Shown: positions 33,145-41,308 of the stretch, piece after piece
How positions within the stretch are numbered: position 1 is the first letter of the stretch
How the letters are laid out: the number at the start of each line of letters is the position of its first letter
Source of the DNA: a virus
Virus record (IMG/VR): IMGVR_UViG_3300027782_000027
Span: 62,001 to 126,000 of that record
Reading direction: 5' to 3' (one strand)
DNA length: 64,000 bases
Notes under the pieces: generated by a model
The model's database searches: none
What the model was told of the DNA's origin: nothing
What the model saw: only the letters and a program-made list of their open reading frames with translations
Made by a program: the position numbers and the translations under genes

Positions 33145-33710
33145 ATTCCAGTACTACCAAATCCGTTTTCACCACGGTCTTTATCATTTATTTGATTAAC
33201 CTCAACTAAATTAACCCATCGTCCTGTAACACATCTTGCGACAACTGCTTGGGCTACTTTCATTCCCTTTTCAATTTTAAACTCTGACTGATTTGTATTA
33301 AAAATAATAACTTTAATCTCTCCTGTATATCCTTCATCTACGGTACCAGGTGAATTTAAAACCATTAAACCTTGATTAATGGCTAAACCACTTTTTGACC
33401 TAACTTGAACTTCAAAATCTTGAGGTAAATCAAAATATATACCTGTTGGAATTAAGGCTCTACCAAACGGAGGTATAATAATTTCTTCATTTGAATATAA
33501 ATCAAATCCACTATCAGATGGGTAATTGTATTTTAATTTTTTATTATTATTTGATTTATATTTTATAGTGATTTTACCATCAAATATTTTTTCAAAATCA
33601 CCTTCAATTTCACCTATATCTAAATTTAAATTTTTTTCACCTTCATTATCTATTTCTTTTAACATTTTTGAAAGTTCATCTAATTTTATATTAAATTGTT
33701 CTTGATTCAT
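33141..33710 (-). CDS. dut: dUTP diphosphatase
   Basis: The product has 189 residues. All five trimeric dUTPase motifs are present: DSGFDLYS (66-73), VRSKSGLA (103-110), GTVDEGYTGEI (122-132), GMKVAQAVV (149-157) and the C-terminal RGENGFGSTG (179-188). It hydrolyses dUTP to dUMP, which keeps uracil out of DNA and feeds dTMP synthesis. An N-terminal extension of ~45 acidic, helical residues is not typical of the family. Confidence 0.95.
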   Translation of the reverse strand: MNQEQFNIKLDELSKMLKEIDNEGEKNLNLDIGEIEGDFEKIFDGKITIKYKSNNNKKLKYNYPSDSGFDLYSNEEIIIPPFGRALIPTGIYFDLPQDFEVQVRSKSGLAINQGLMVLNSPGTVDEGYTGEIKVIIFNTNQSEFKIEKGMKVAQAVVARCVTGRWVNLVEVNQINDKDRGENGFGSTGI

Positions 33711-34405
33711 AAATTTGTTAATTTAATTAAAACTTTTATTAATACCTCAACATCTTTTTCACAATAATCTTGTATCTCTTGGTATTTGTTTTCATTCCAA
33801 AATGCGTTATGGACTTTATTACCTGTTACCTCCATATTTTTAGGACTTTCAATACCAAGAGATACACACATTAATTCTAATGAACTGATAGCTCCAAATT
33901 GTCCGTATTGCCAAATTTCTTTTGTGTCAATCGCTTTAATTTCCCACGGTTTAGTATCGTAAGACGGTAAGATAGATGATGGTAAAATACCATTTATTAA
34001 CATTCTTTTTGCCAATACAGGAATATCAAAATTCTTAAGGTTATGTCCGCAAAGAATAAAACCTAATTTGTCAACACGATTTAATAGTGTGTTAGCGTCT
34101 TTAAGTAATACTTTTTCGTCTGAGTTAAAGAAACTTTGTTTTTTAATATCACCCTTTGGGTCAACAAATCCTACTGAAACACAAACAATTTTAGAAAATT
34201 CAGGAACTAATGCCGCACGGTTAACAAAAATTTCGTCCAAACTTAATTCACTATCTTCAGGAAACCTTTTTTTAAACCAATCTAAATAATTAATAAATTG
34301 AAAATGAAGTTCAGGATAATCCTTTTTGAAATTTTCATAATTACTTGAAACTCCTACAGTTTCAATGTCAATAAATAAGATTTTGTGTAATGGATGCTTT
34401 ATCAT
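33707..34405 (-). CDS. 3'-5' exonuclease, PolB-exonuclease-like (DEDD fold)
   Basis: The product has 232 residues. ExoI is FIDIETVG, ExoII is CGHNLKNFDIPVLAKRM, and ExoIII is YCEKDVEVLIKVL with Tyr and Asp of the DEDDy type. It matches the stand-alone 'predicted PolB-related 3'-5' exonuclease' family common in Bacteroidota and their phages. It may assist replication or recombination, since the DNA polymerase in this window already has its own exonuclease domain. Confidence 0.85.
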   Translation of the reverse strand: MIKHPLHKILFIDIETVGVSSNYENFKKDYPELHFQFINYLDWFKKRFPEDSELSLDEIFVNRAALVPEFSKIVCVSVGFVDPKGDIKKQSFFNSDEKVLLKDANTLLNRVDKLGFILCGHNLKNFDIPVLAKRMLINGILPSSILPSYDTKPWEIKAIDTKEIWQYGQFGAISSLELMCVSLGIESPKNMEVTGNKVHNAFWNENKYQEIQDYCEKDVEVLIKVLIKLTNL

Positions 34406-35616
34406 ACGATTGATTTATAAAATTCTGCTCTTGTTTTTGTTACGACATCTAAACTATAGTGTTTAGAAACATGTTCATATAGTCTTTCACCCATATCAAT
34501 TCTCATATTTGGATTTTGGACTAATTTCTTAACATATTTTGCCCAATCACTGTGATTTCTTGCGTCATCGACTAGTAATGCGTTCCCATCAGTAAACTCA
34601 CCATTCTTCATTGCGTGTTTTAAGTCAATTGTATAAGGTCCGTAATTAGTTGCAATTAACGCTTTCTTATAAAAACCTGCTTCAATAACTTTAAGTTGTG
34701 ATTTTACTTTGTTAAACATATGTTGTTTAATTGGTGCCAAAGATATATCAAATTTAGAGTAACTACGGGCGTAAGATGTTACGGGTTTTGTCCAAACTCT
34801 TCTATAAGGTTGGTTTTCCTCATTTTCATATGGTGTTTGAACAAATAATTCTAAATGGTTTTTATATTCAGGTGTAACGATTGAATAATTATTTGTAAAT
34901 ATTTTTTCGTAATCATACCATACGGTTTCGTGTGGTTTAATTGGTCTTCTTGTTTGTTCACCTGTCTGTTGGTTAATTTCTGTCATCATACCGCGAGTAT
35001 CAAAACCACAAACAACAAACTGTAAATTTTTCTGAATATCAGAAAGTTTAGATACCATACCATCAAGTAACATCAAATCATGTAGGTGTGAAGAACCTCC
35101 TAACCACCCAACTCTTACCAAGTCAGATTCTTCAGTCGGTTCATTAAATTGAGCCTCTTTATGGTCAATTGCGTTAGGAAAAATTACAACATTTTTATTA
35201 TGTTTTTTTATTTCATCAGCAAATAACTCAGTTGTTGTAGTTACATATTTTGCTACTTTTAAATTCGCAACAATTTTTTCGTGTATTTTTTCTTGAACGA
35301 TTAGTTGATGAAGTGGGTGTTCTTTACCAGGTAACCAATAGTCATCTAAATCACATACTGTAATAATACCTAAAGCGTTAAGAATTGGAACTATTTGTAC
35401 TGACTTATCCATATCTTGACCAAGAGAACGATGGTAATGTATAATTTGGTAGTTTTTAAAATAATTTAAATTAGTTAAATCAGGATTGAATTCAATATCA
35501 ATGTGAAAATCGTCTCCATATAGAGTTTGTAAATGTGTATGTGGAGTTATTGACCTAAATCTACCGACACCAGTAGTATCAGACGGGACTACTAAAACTT
35601 TTATCTTTTCTTTCAT
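34402..35616 (-). CDS. Glycosyltransferase, GT-B fold, first gene of the long minus-strand block
   Basis: The product has 404 residues. It starts KVLVVPSDTTGVGRFRSITP, has YQIIHYHRSLGQDMDKSVQI and CDLDDYW, and ends with a GT4-like donor half (SLAPIKQHMFNKVKSQLKVI, EAGFYKKALIATNYGPYTID). Similar proteins are widespread in large phages and are usually annotated only as glycosyltransferases. Its leader lacks the late motif but has a TATTTTTG box 15 bases upstream that fits the Bacteroidota -7 consensus TAnnTTTG. Confidence 0.8.
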   Translation of the reverse strand: MKEKIKVLVVPSDTTGVGRFRSITPHTHLQTLYGDDFHIDIEFNPDLTNLNYFKNYQIIHYHRSLGQDMDKSVQIVPILNALGIITVCDLDDYWLPGKEHPLHQLIVQEKIHEKIVANLKVAKYVTTTTELFADEIKKHNKNVVIFPNAIDHKEAQFNEPTEESDLVRVGWLGGSSHLHDLMLLDGMVSKLSDIQKNLQFVVCGFDTRGMMTEINQQTGEQTRRPIKPHETVWYDYEKIFTNNYSIVTPEYKNHLELFVQTPYENEENQPYRRVWTKPVTSYARSYSKFDISLAPIKQHMFNKVKSQLKVIEAGFYKKALIATNYGPYTIDLKHAMKNGEFTDGNALLVDDARNHSDWAKYVKKLVQNPNMRIDMGERLYEHVSKHYSLDVVTKTRAEFYKSIV

Positions 35617-35631
35617 AAGTTAAATGATAAT

Positions 35632-35639
35632 CAAAAATA
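35632..35639 (-). promoter_or_regulatory. Candidate host-type (TAnnTTTG) promoter box
   Basis: TATTTTTG on the minus strand, 15 bases before the ATG at 35616, matches the Bacteroidota primary-sigma -7 consensus. I see no well-placed -33 TTTG, so support is weak. It would drive the early/middle sugar-nucleotide block. Confidence 0.35.
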
Positions 35640-35660
35640 AAAGATATTTCAACAATAATA

Positions 35661-35685
35661 AAAAAAAAGTCCCATAAGGGACTTC
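35661..35685 (-). terminator. Rho-independent terminator of the 35705-38242 operon
   Basis: On the minus strand AAGTCCC-TTAT-GGGACTT is followed by nine T. It separates the WYL operon from the glycosyltransferase block. Confidence 0.85.
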
Positions 35686-35704
35686 TATAATTTTTTAGGT
35701 TTTT

Positions 35705-36286
35705 TTATTGGAGTTTTTTAACTTTAGATATTTTACCTTCAAATATATGTTTACCAACTTTGATTGTCATAATTTCATTAGATTTTTGAGTTGATTCAAC
35801 CATTAATCCATTTTCAGTTAATACCTCCTCAACAGTTTCTCTAACAATTTTTCTTATGTCATTAGCACTTAATCCAATACCACTATTTGAAGGTTGATGT
35901 TGAGGTTGTGGTTTGTTTTCTACAACAGTTTCTTTACGGGTGCCCATTAATCTTGACGCCTTTTCAATAATATCATCTGATATTGTTGCTTGATATTGTT
36001 GAGCTTGTTGAATTGGGTGTTCCATCATTAACCTTTTAATTGCGTCAGGTAATTTAGAATTTTTTATTCTATCTTCAGTTATTACTGCCGTAGATGCTTT
36101 TGGTGTTTGAGGAGATGAAGACAAATACTCTTCAGGTATGTTATAAGTTGACGGGATTGGAGTCTCATCATATTCTCTAACTAATTGTTGTTGATTTGAT
36201 TTTTTAGGTGTTACACCTCTATCCATATCATTATGTCTATCCATTATCTGTTTAGACACCATTAATTTCTGCATTAAATCATTCAT
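35705..36286 (-). CDS. Uncharacterised protein, last gene of the WYL operon
   Basis: The product has 193 residues. It has a disordered Gln/Pro/Ser-rich middle (KPQPQHQPSNSGIG), a conserved-looking LPDAIKRLMMEHPIQQAQQY, a predicted helix NDIRKIVRETVEEVLTENGL and a short beta end (EIMTIKVGKHIFEGKISKVK). I recall similar proteins in marine T4-like phages without function. It is probably a minor virion or assembly protein, because the operon is driven by a late motif at 38257. Confidence 0.6.
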   Translation of the reverse strand: MNDLMQKLMVSKQIMDRHNDMDRGVTPKKSNQQQLVREYDETPIPSTYNIPEEYLSSSPQTPKASTAVITEDRIKNSKLPDAIKRLMMEHPIQQAQQYQATISDDIIEKASRLMGTRKETVVENKPQPQHQPSNSGIGLSANDIRKIVRETVEEVLTENGLMVESTQKSNEIMTIKVGKHIFEGKISKVKKLQ

Positions 36287-36671
36287 TTTCTAATTCAAAT
36301 TTTGTACAAACTTTTAATCCTACCATTCCTTTATCATCAGGATTATAATTTGGTCTGATTACGTCAAATTTATCTCTAGGGTCTACTGAAAAGTTACCTA
36401 TTCTATCAATCCTAAATAATCTCCACCCCGGTAATGGTTGGTCACCAATTTGTGCGGTGTGAGACGCTCCTTCTCTTTCCCATGCTCTTATTACTTTATT
36501 TCCTCTTTTTGAGGTTCCGTAACAAAAAGGTTCAATTACACGAAGTCCTTTACCCCCATTATCTTTACCATTGTAGTAAATTGTAACCAAATTTCTATTT
36601 TTAATAGCATTGGTTATTTCATCGCTACTAGCTTCAAAAATAAGTTGTTTTATTACGTTGTAAAGCTTCAT
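36279..36671 (-). CDS. WYL-domain protein with capsid-targeting-like N-terminus
   Basis: The product has 130 residues. Residues ~16-110 match a WYL domain (Sm-like beta barrel): DEITNAIKNRNLVTIYYNGK, GLRVIEPFCYGTSKRGNKVI, RAWEREGASH and PGWRLFRIDRIGNFSV. WYL domains bind ligands or nucleic acid and often regulate transcription or defence systems. There is no HTH domain. The first 13 residues MKLYNVIKQLIFE are followed by Ala14, so IFE is a good prohead-protease site and the domain may be delivered with the DNA (inference). It overlaps both neighbours. Confidence 0.75.
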   Translation of the reverse strand: MKLYNVIKQLIFEASSDEITNAIKNRNLVTIYYNGKDNGGKGLRVIEPFCYGTSKRGNKVIRAWEREGASHTAQIGDQPLPGWRLFRIDRIGNFSVDPRDKFDVIRPNYNPDDKGMVGLKVCTKFELENE

Positions 36672-36961
36672 TCTGCAGATGGAAACTGATATGGTTTACT
36701 TGAGTTAAATTTATTAATTTTAATATCGTCTTTTCTTTCGATTTGGTCTTGTCTTGAACCTCCATTTGCGACATCTAAGAAAATACCTGTTCCTTTTCCT
36801 TTATCATCCCCATCAGCAATTGCGTCAGGATTTGTAACCCCATATTCATTTTTTTCGGGTTTGTAGTCATTTCTAACTATTAAATCTTTTCTAATTTTAT
36901 CAGCAATTGTTGATAAATTATTTGATGGTTGTTCTAAATTTATTGGGTCTTTTGATGCCAT
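36668..36961 (-). CDS. Small uncharacterised protein
   Basis: The product has 97 residues, hydrophilic and probably largely disordered (MASKDPINLEQPSNNLSTIA, then NPDAIADGDDKGKGTGIFLD). No domain is recognised. It lies in a tightly spaced operon with overlapping starts and stops, which supports it as a real gene. Confidence 0.55.
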   Translation of the reverse strand: MASKDPINLEQPSNNLSTIADKIRKDLIVRNDYKPEKNEYGVTNPDAIADGDDKGKGTGIFLDVANGGSRQDQIERKDDIKINKFNSSKPYQFPSAE

Positions 36962-36965
36962 AATT

Positions 36966-37376
36966 TTATAATTTTTTCATTATTTCGTTTATTCTTTTTA
37001 AACTATCAACCACTTCTTGGTCATAGTTTTCGTATAATTTTGAATGTGGTTTATTCGTTATATTTCTTGGGTCACTCTTTTGGTGAGCAGATAAAAATTG
37101 GTTTTGCATACCTGAATCGCTAGCATCTCTTTTTTGTCTATGAACACTTCCTCTATCTGAACCTAAATTTTGTGTGATAAAAGATTTTAAAGTACTCAAA
37201 TTTTTATCACCAAATTTACCATTATCAATATCGTGAAGTATTTTTTTCATATTTTGATATGTTAAATAACCATTTGTAAAAATATTATGAATAGTTCTTT
37301 CATCTTTAAAATTTTCTAAAGACGTTAATACGTTGTGTGGGACTTGGTATTGGTTCCCGTACATTTCACTATTCAT
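36966..37376 (-). CDS. Small uncharacterised protein
   Basis: The product has 136 residues. The pattern VLTSLENFKDERTIHNIFTN then GYLTYQNMKKILHDIDNGKF looks helical; the C-terminus has SLKRINEIMKKL. No domain is recognised. Its ATG overlaps the upstream stop by 4 bases. Confidence 0.55.
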   Translation of the reverse strand: MNSEMYGNQYQVPHNVLTSLENFKDERTIHNIFTNGYLTYQNMKKILHDIDNGKFGDKNLSTLKSFITQNLGSDRGSVHRQKRDASDSGMQNQFLSAHQKSDPRNITNKPHSKLYENYDQEVVDSLKRINEIMKKL

Positions 37377-38242
37377 TTCTTCAGTATTTTTACCAAGTCA
37401 TTTATTTCAATACCTTCTTTATCTGCTAATTTTTTAATATTTTCTAAATTTTTTGTCAAAATTTTACTTAAACCTGTTTTTTTTGAGATATCTTTATCTG
37501 AAGATTTTTTTTTCATAACAATATCTTCCACCATCTTTCTCATCATTTCTTTTTTTTCTTCTTCTAAATTTTCTTTTTCGGAAATTGTCATTCTATCAAT
37601 AAAACCTTTTTGTTTTCTAATTTTTTTAGGAACCATCTCTAATTTTCTTCTATGTTTTTTAACATCAGGTTCTTTACCTTGTTGTCTTGTTCTATCTGCT
37701 GCTTCATCTTTATCTAATCCTAATTCTTTAACAAATGTTTTAAAAGTTTCAGGACCGTTTTTGTCTTTTGTTTCTTCATATCCGAATGCATCTGAAAAAT
37801 CTGTTTCATTAATTACCTCGTCAGTCTCTTCTTCACCCTCACCCCAATACACACGATATCCACGAGTAATAGGGTTGTTTGTTTGTCTTGTAGCAACGAC
37901 CTCTTGGTCCATTGTACCCTTTGGTGAAAGGTATGGGTTATGTATTTGAATTTTTGAACTTAAAAAAGAACCGTCATAGTCAACTAATTCTCCAAGCTCG
38001 TCTTTCTTTTTTGTTAGAGTTTTTTTAACGTCAGAATTATTTTTTAATTTTTTTTCTTTTTGAATCTTTGAAATTGTTTTTTCAACCTCTCTTCTATTTT
38101 TTTTATCAAATTTTACAATCTCATCTTTCTTTCTAGCTTCACTTAAAGTGTTGCTGACACTAAAATAAACGGAAATAGTATCTTTACCCTCTTTGATATA
38201 GAAGTAATAAGGTGACAAAAAATATTCTTTATTAAATTCCAT
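37373..38242 (-). CDS. Highly charged uncharacterised protein, first gene of the WYL operon
   Basis: The product has 289 residues, Lys/Glu-rich, with long predicted helices (KKNRREVEKTISKIQKEKKL, KENLEEEKKEMMRKMVEDIV) and a small beta-like N-terminus (YFLSPYYFYIKEGKDTISVY). No domain is recognised. It starts behind a late promoter motif, divergent from the fibre gene at 38290. Confidence 0.6.
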   Translation of the reverse strand: MEFNKEYFLSPYYFYIKEGKDTISVYFSVSNTLSEARKKDEIVKFDKKNRREVEKTISKIQKEKKLKNNSDVKKTLTKKKDELGELVDYDGSFLSSKIQIHNPYLSPKGTMDQEVVATRQTNNPITRGYRVYWGEGEEETDEVINETDFSDAFGYEETKDKNGPETFKTFVKELGLDKDEAADRTRQQGKEPDVKKHRRKLEMVPKKIRKQKGFIDRMTISEKENLEEEKKEMMRKMVEDIVMKKKSSDKDISKKTGLSKILTKNLENIKKLADKEGIEINDLVKILKK

Positions 38243-38256
38243 TTGGTATTTTACAT

Positions 38257-38263
38257 ATAAATA
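38257..38263 (-). promoter_or_regulatory. Putative late promoter (TATTTAT) of the WYL operon
   Basis: On the minus strand AAAGTATTTATATG lies 14 bases before the ATG at 38242. It forms a back-to-back pair with the box at 38276. Confidence 0.6.
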
Positions 38264-38275
38264 CTTTGATTTAAC

Positions 38276-38282
38276 TATTTAT
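38276..38282 (+). promoter_or_regulatory. Putative late promoter (TATTTAT) of the fibre gene
   Basis: TATTTATCAATAGA-ATG, 7 bases before the start at 38290. Confidence 0.6.
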
Positions 38283-38289
38283 CAATAGA

Positions 38290-41214
38290 ATGGCTCAACA
38301 GAATATAAATCAGTTCAATTTTAAAAAGTGGTATGTTAAACCTGTCCCAAAAATTTTTGACATTTGTTTAGCATCAGATGAAAAAGATTATAACGAAGAA
38401 GTTGTATTTTCAACTAATCTTATTGGTTATAATGATGGTAATAGATTACCTATTTATTTTGATTTAAACAATCCTTTATCATCACAAGAACTAACAATTA
38501 ATTATGGTGATTTTTTATCAGGTAATACTTTAGTTTCATTAAATTACTACAATCCACTAAATGAAGATTTAAATTGTTTAACGGCTTCTACATTATGTGA
38601 TATTGGGTTAACAGGTATAGATAACGGTTTAGTTCCGCAGATGACTGGTGAAACAATCAATTATACGATGGGGCTATTTACCGGGTCGAGTAAGTGGGAT
38701 AGATATCATTTTGATAGAAGAACAAAACTATTTCAAGTAACGGGTTATACAAATCCTCCAAACGAAAGATTTTCAGGGAATACAAAACAAACTTTGTATA
38801 ATATGGTTTCAGAATCAGGTTATACTATAACATATTACAATCAATTATATGGTGGTTTTTACCAAGGGTTCTTTAGTTTGTTTGGGTATGATTACGAAAC
38901 ATTCCCAAATAGAACAAACGAAGGGTGGACTGTTGAGATGTTGATTAGACCAAGATATGTTGATGAATTTTATCCAACCAACACTCAAACAACTTTAAAT
39001 TTAACATATCCTGAAAATGAAAATACTTTTTTTTATTTTGGGGCAAGAGCTGAAAATAAATTTTATCATCATGCCTCAGGTTCACCATCTTCAGATAGTG
39101 GATATACAAGAGTTACAAGTGTTTTAAGCGGATGTTTAGAAACTTGTGCATGTTCAAACACAGGTGTTACTAATTCAAGGTGTGTTGAAGTATATGAACC
39201 TTTAGTTTATAAAGCTCAGCATAATACCGATTGTAACTGTGGGTGTAACGCAACCACACAAGTTCCAAATAGTGATAAAGACCCGTTATATGACTCAATG
39301 TCAAACTCGTTTTCTTTAAGATTGTCTGGTGACCCAAAAAACCCAAAAGTTTGTGTTAAAGTATTAACATTTACAGGAGGTTGTGTTACAACGGGGACAT
39401 GTCCAACAACGGGAATTACATATCAAACAGGTTATACTATTACAGAATATTGTTCATCAAATCAAATTTTTGATTATTGTGAAGATTTAAATTCTGATTA
39501 TACAACAAAAGAACATTGGATTTTAGTTGATTGTGTGTGGGAAAGAAGTACTTACTTTGATACTTGTGATTTATATTACAGGGGTGGATTAGGATTGATT
39601 AGTGATACAGAGTATGTTGATAGTTTATCAAATAATAGTATATTACTTATTCAACCACCTATTACTCATGAGGGTTCGGCACCTGCTGAAGAGGTTGAAA
39701 TTGTTAACCTAAATGAAAGATGGTTAATTGAGAGAGAAGATAGATTAGGTGTTTTAAAAATTTATATTAACGGAAGATTATTTTATGTCATTAATGGATT
39801 TGAAGAAGTAATTCCAAGAGCTCTAAACACAGAAAAAGAAAAACAATTAGGTGTTCCGTTTAATATATCTTGGGGTGGCGGCACACAAGGGTTAAGGGAA
39901 AGTTTAACCTTTACAGGATGTCCAACAACCTTAACAGGATTGACTTACATGCAAGACCCTGAGGTTATGCCAAATCAAACATTATCAGGAACATCATATT
40001 CGGCATTAACAACTAACATATTATTAGAACCAACATTTGGTGGTACATTTGACGGGGCAATTTCTCAGTTTAGAATGTATACTGAACCATTAAGTTATCC
40101 TGAAATTATACATAATTTTGATATTTTAAAAAGTCCTTTTTTACTTTTTGATTATGGATGCCCCGACTGTACAGACAGTTTAATCAATGATATTTGTTTA
40201 TTAGTATCAGGCAATAATCTTACAGTTACTTCAACCACTTTTGCAAATAGAACATTTAATTTGTATTACGAAGTTTCTCCTGAAATACCAAGATACTTAA
40301 TAACATCTGCTCAAACTTTTCCATTTACTGTGGATAATACAACAATACCAAATTGTTGTTATAATAATTTTTATCTATATCTTATAGAAGATGACCAAAC
40401 ATTTATTTTAACTTGCTTTGACCCAAGTAGACCAACACCAACCCCTACACCAACAGTCACACCAACCCCATCAATGACTCCGACAATTACACCAACACCA
40501 TCAATTACACCAACAATTTACGCATCCCCAACACCAACAACAACACCTACACCAACTAATACTGAAACTCCAACACCTACACCAACAAACACACCTACCG
40601 TAACTCAAACACCAACTAATACTGCTACGGTTACACAGACTCCGACTAATACTGTAACACCTAGTCAAACAGCGACAAACACACCAACTGTAACGCAAAC
40701 ACCAACGGTAACATCAACAGTGACTAATACACCAACGGTTACCAAAACACCAACGGTAACTCCGACAACTAGTTTAACTCCATCACCATCACCGGCGGAA
40801 CCTTTAAATATGTATGTGATTGGTAATGAAAAAAATGGTGACTGTTCAGTATCAAGTATGGTAGTTCAATATAGAAATATTAATGGTAATTATGTAAGTC
40901 AAACTTTAGGTTCACTCACAGATATTGGTTATATGACGGTTATATCTTATGCTAGTTATCCACCAAGATGGATATCAGGGCCAGCGTCACCTGATGGATT
41001 TGATTTAATTGACTTAGGAACTTATACATCAACAAGTTGTTATAATTTCCAATTAACAACTTATTGTCAAACATTACCACCTGACTTAACTTTAAATTAT
41101 GTGGATTGTAATGGTGTGAGTCAAACTATAGATTACGCAGGTGAAAGTGAGTATTCTTTCTCGGCAAGAACATTTACGGCTGAAAACAAAATACAAATTC
41201 AGAAACTACCTTAA
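38290..41214 (+). CDS. Tail fibre/adhesin-like protein with Thr/Pro linker
   Basis: The product has 974 residues. Residues ~1-620 are beta-rich and Cys-containing, and ~560-615 resemble the end of a LamG/ConA-like domain ([20 protein letters not shown]). Residues ~715-835 are an almost pure Thr/Pro/Val/Asn repeat linker. The last ~140 residues are a Cys-containing domain ([40 protein letters not shown]). The layout of sugar-binding-like domains around a stiff O-glycosylatable linker fits a receptor-binding fibre or decoration fibre. It shares the linker type with the gene at the window start. Confidence 0.72.
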   Translation: MAQQNINQFNFKKWYVKPVPKIFDICLASDEKDYNEEVVFSTNLIGYNDGNRLPIYFDLNNPLSSQELTINYGDFLSGNTLVSLNYYNPLNEDLNCLTASTLCDIGLTGIDNGLVPQMTGETINYTMGLFTGSSKWDRYHFDRRTKLFQVTGYTNPPNERFSGNTKQTLYNMVSESGYTITYYNQLYGGFYQGFFSLFGYDYETFPNRTNEGWTVEMLIRPRYVDEFYPTNTQTTLNLTYPENENTFFYFGARAENKFYHHASGSPSSDSGYTRVTSVLSGCLETCACSNTGVTNSRCVEVYEPLVYKAQHNTDCNCGCNATTQVPNSDKDPLYDSMSNSFSLRLSGDPKNPKVCVKVLTFTGGCVTTGTCPTTGITYQTGYTITEYCSSNQIFDYCEDLNSDYTTKEHWILVDCVWERSTYFDTCDLYYRGGLGLISDTEYVDSLSNNSILLIQPPITHEGSAPAEEVEIVNLNERWLIEREDRLGVLKIYINGRLFYVINGFEEVIPRALNTEKEKQLGVPFNISWGGGTQGLRESLTFTGCPTTLTGLTYMQDPEVMPNQTLSGTSYSALTTNILLEPTFGGTFDGAISQFRMYTEPLSYPEIIHNFDILKSPFLLFDYGCPDCTDSLINDICLLVSGNNLTVTSTTFANRTFNLYYEVSPEIPRYLITSAQTFPFTVDNTTIPNCCYNNFYLYLIEDDQTFILTCFDPSRPTPTPTPTVTPTPSMTPTITPTPSITPTIYASPTPTTTPTPTNTETPTPTPTNTPTVTQTPTNTATVTQTPTNTVTPSQTATNTPTVTQTPTVTSTVTNTPTVTKTPTVTPTTSLTPSPSPAEPLNMYVIGNEKNGDCSVSSMVVQYRNINGNYVSQTLGSLTDIGYMTVISYASYPPRWISGPASPDGFDLIDLGTYTSTSCYNFQLTTYCQTLPPDLTLNYVDCNGVSQTIDYAGESEYSFSARTFTAENKIQIQKLP
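40427..40795 (+). repeat. Thr/Pro-coding low-complexity repeat
   Basis: Tandem units encoding TPTPT, TPSIT, TPTNT and TVTQTPT inside the fibre gene, about 120 codons. It strongly resembles bases 1-480. Confidence 0.9.
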
Positions 41215-41266
41215 ATTTAATTTGACTTATAATATTTAATTGGTTAATCTTACCACATAAGGTAAA

Positions 41267-41285
41267 TTCCGACCTTAATTCGGAA
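41267..41285 (+). promoter_or_regulatory. Hairpin in the DNA polymerase leader
   Basis: A 6-bp stem TTCCGA / TCGGAA with loop CCTTAAT lies 23 bases before the polymerase ATG and follows a shorter TACC/GGTA inverted repeat at 41251-41264. T4 gp43 represses its own translation through a leader hairpin; a similar role here is a guess. No TATTTAT box is present. Confidence 0.4.
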
Positions 41286-41308
41286 GCAAATACACCATTT
41301 TAAATTTT

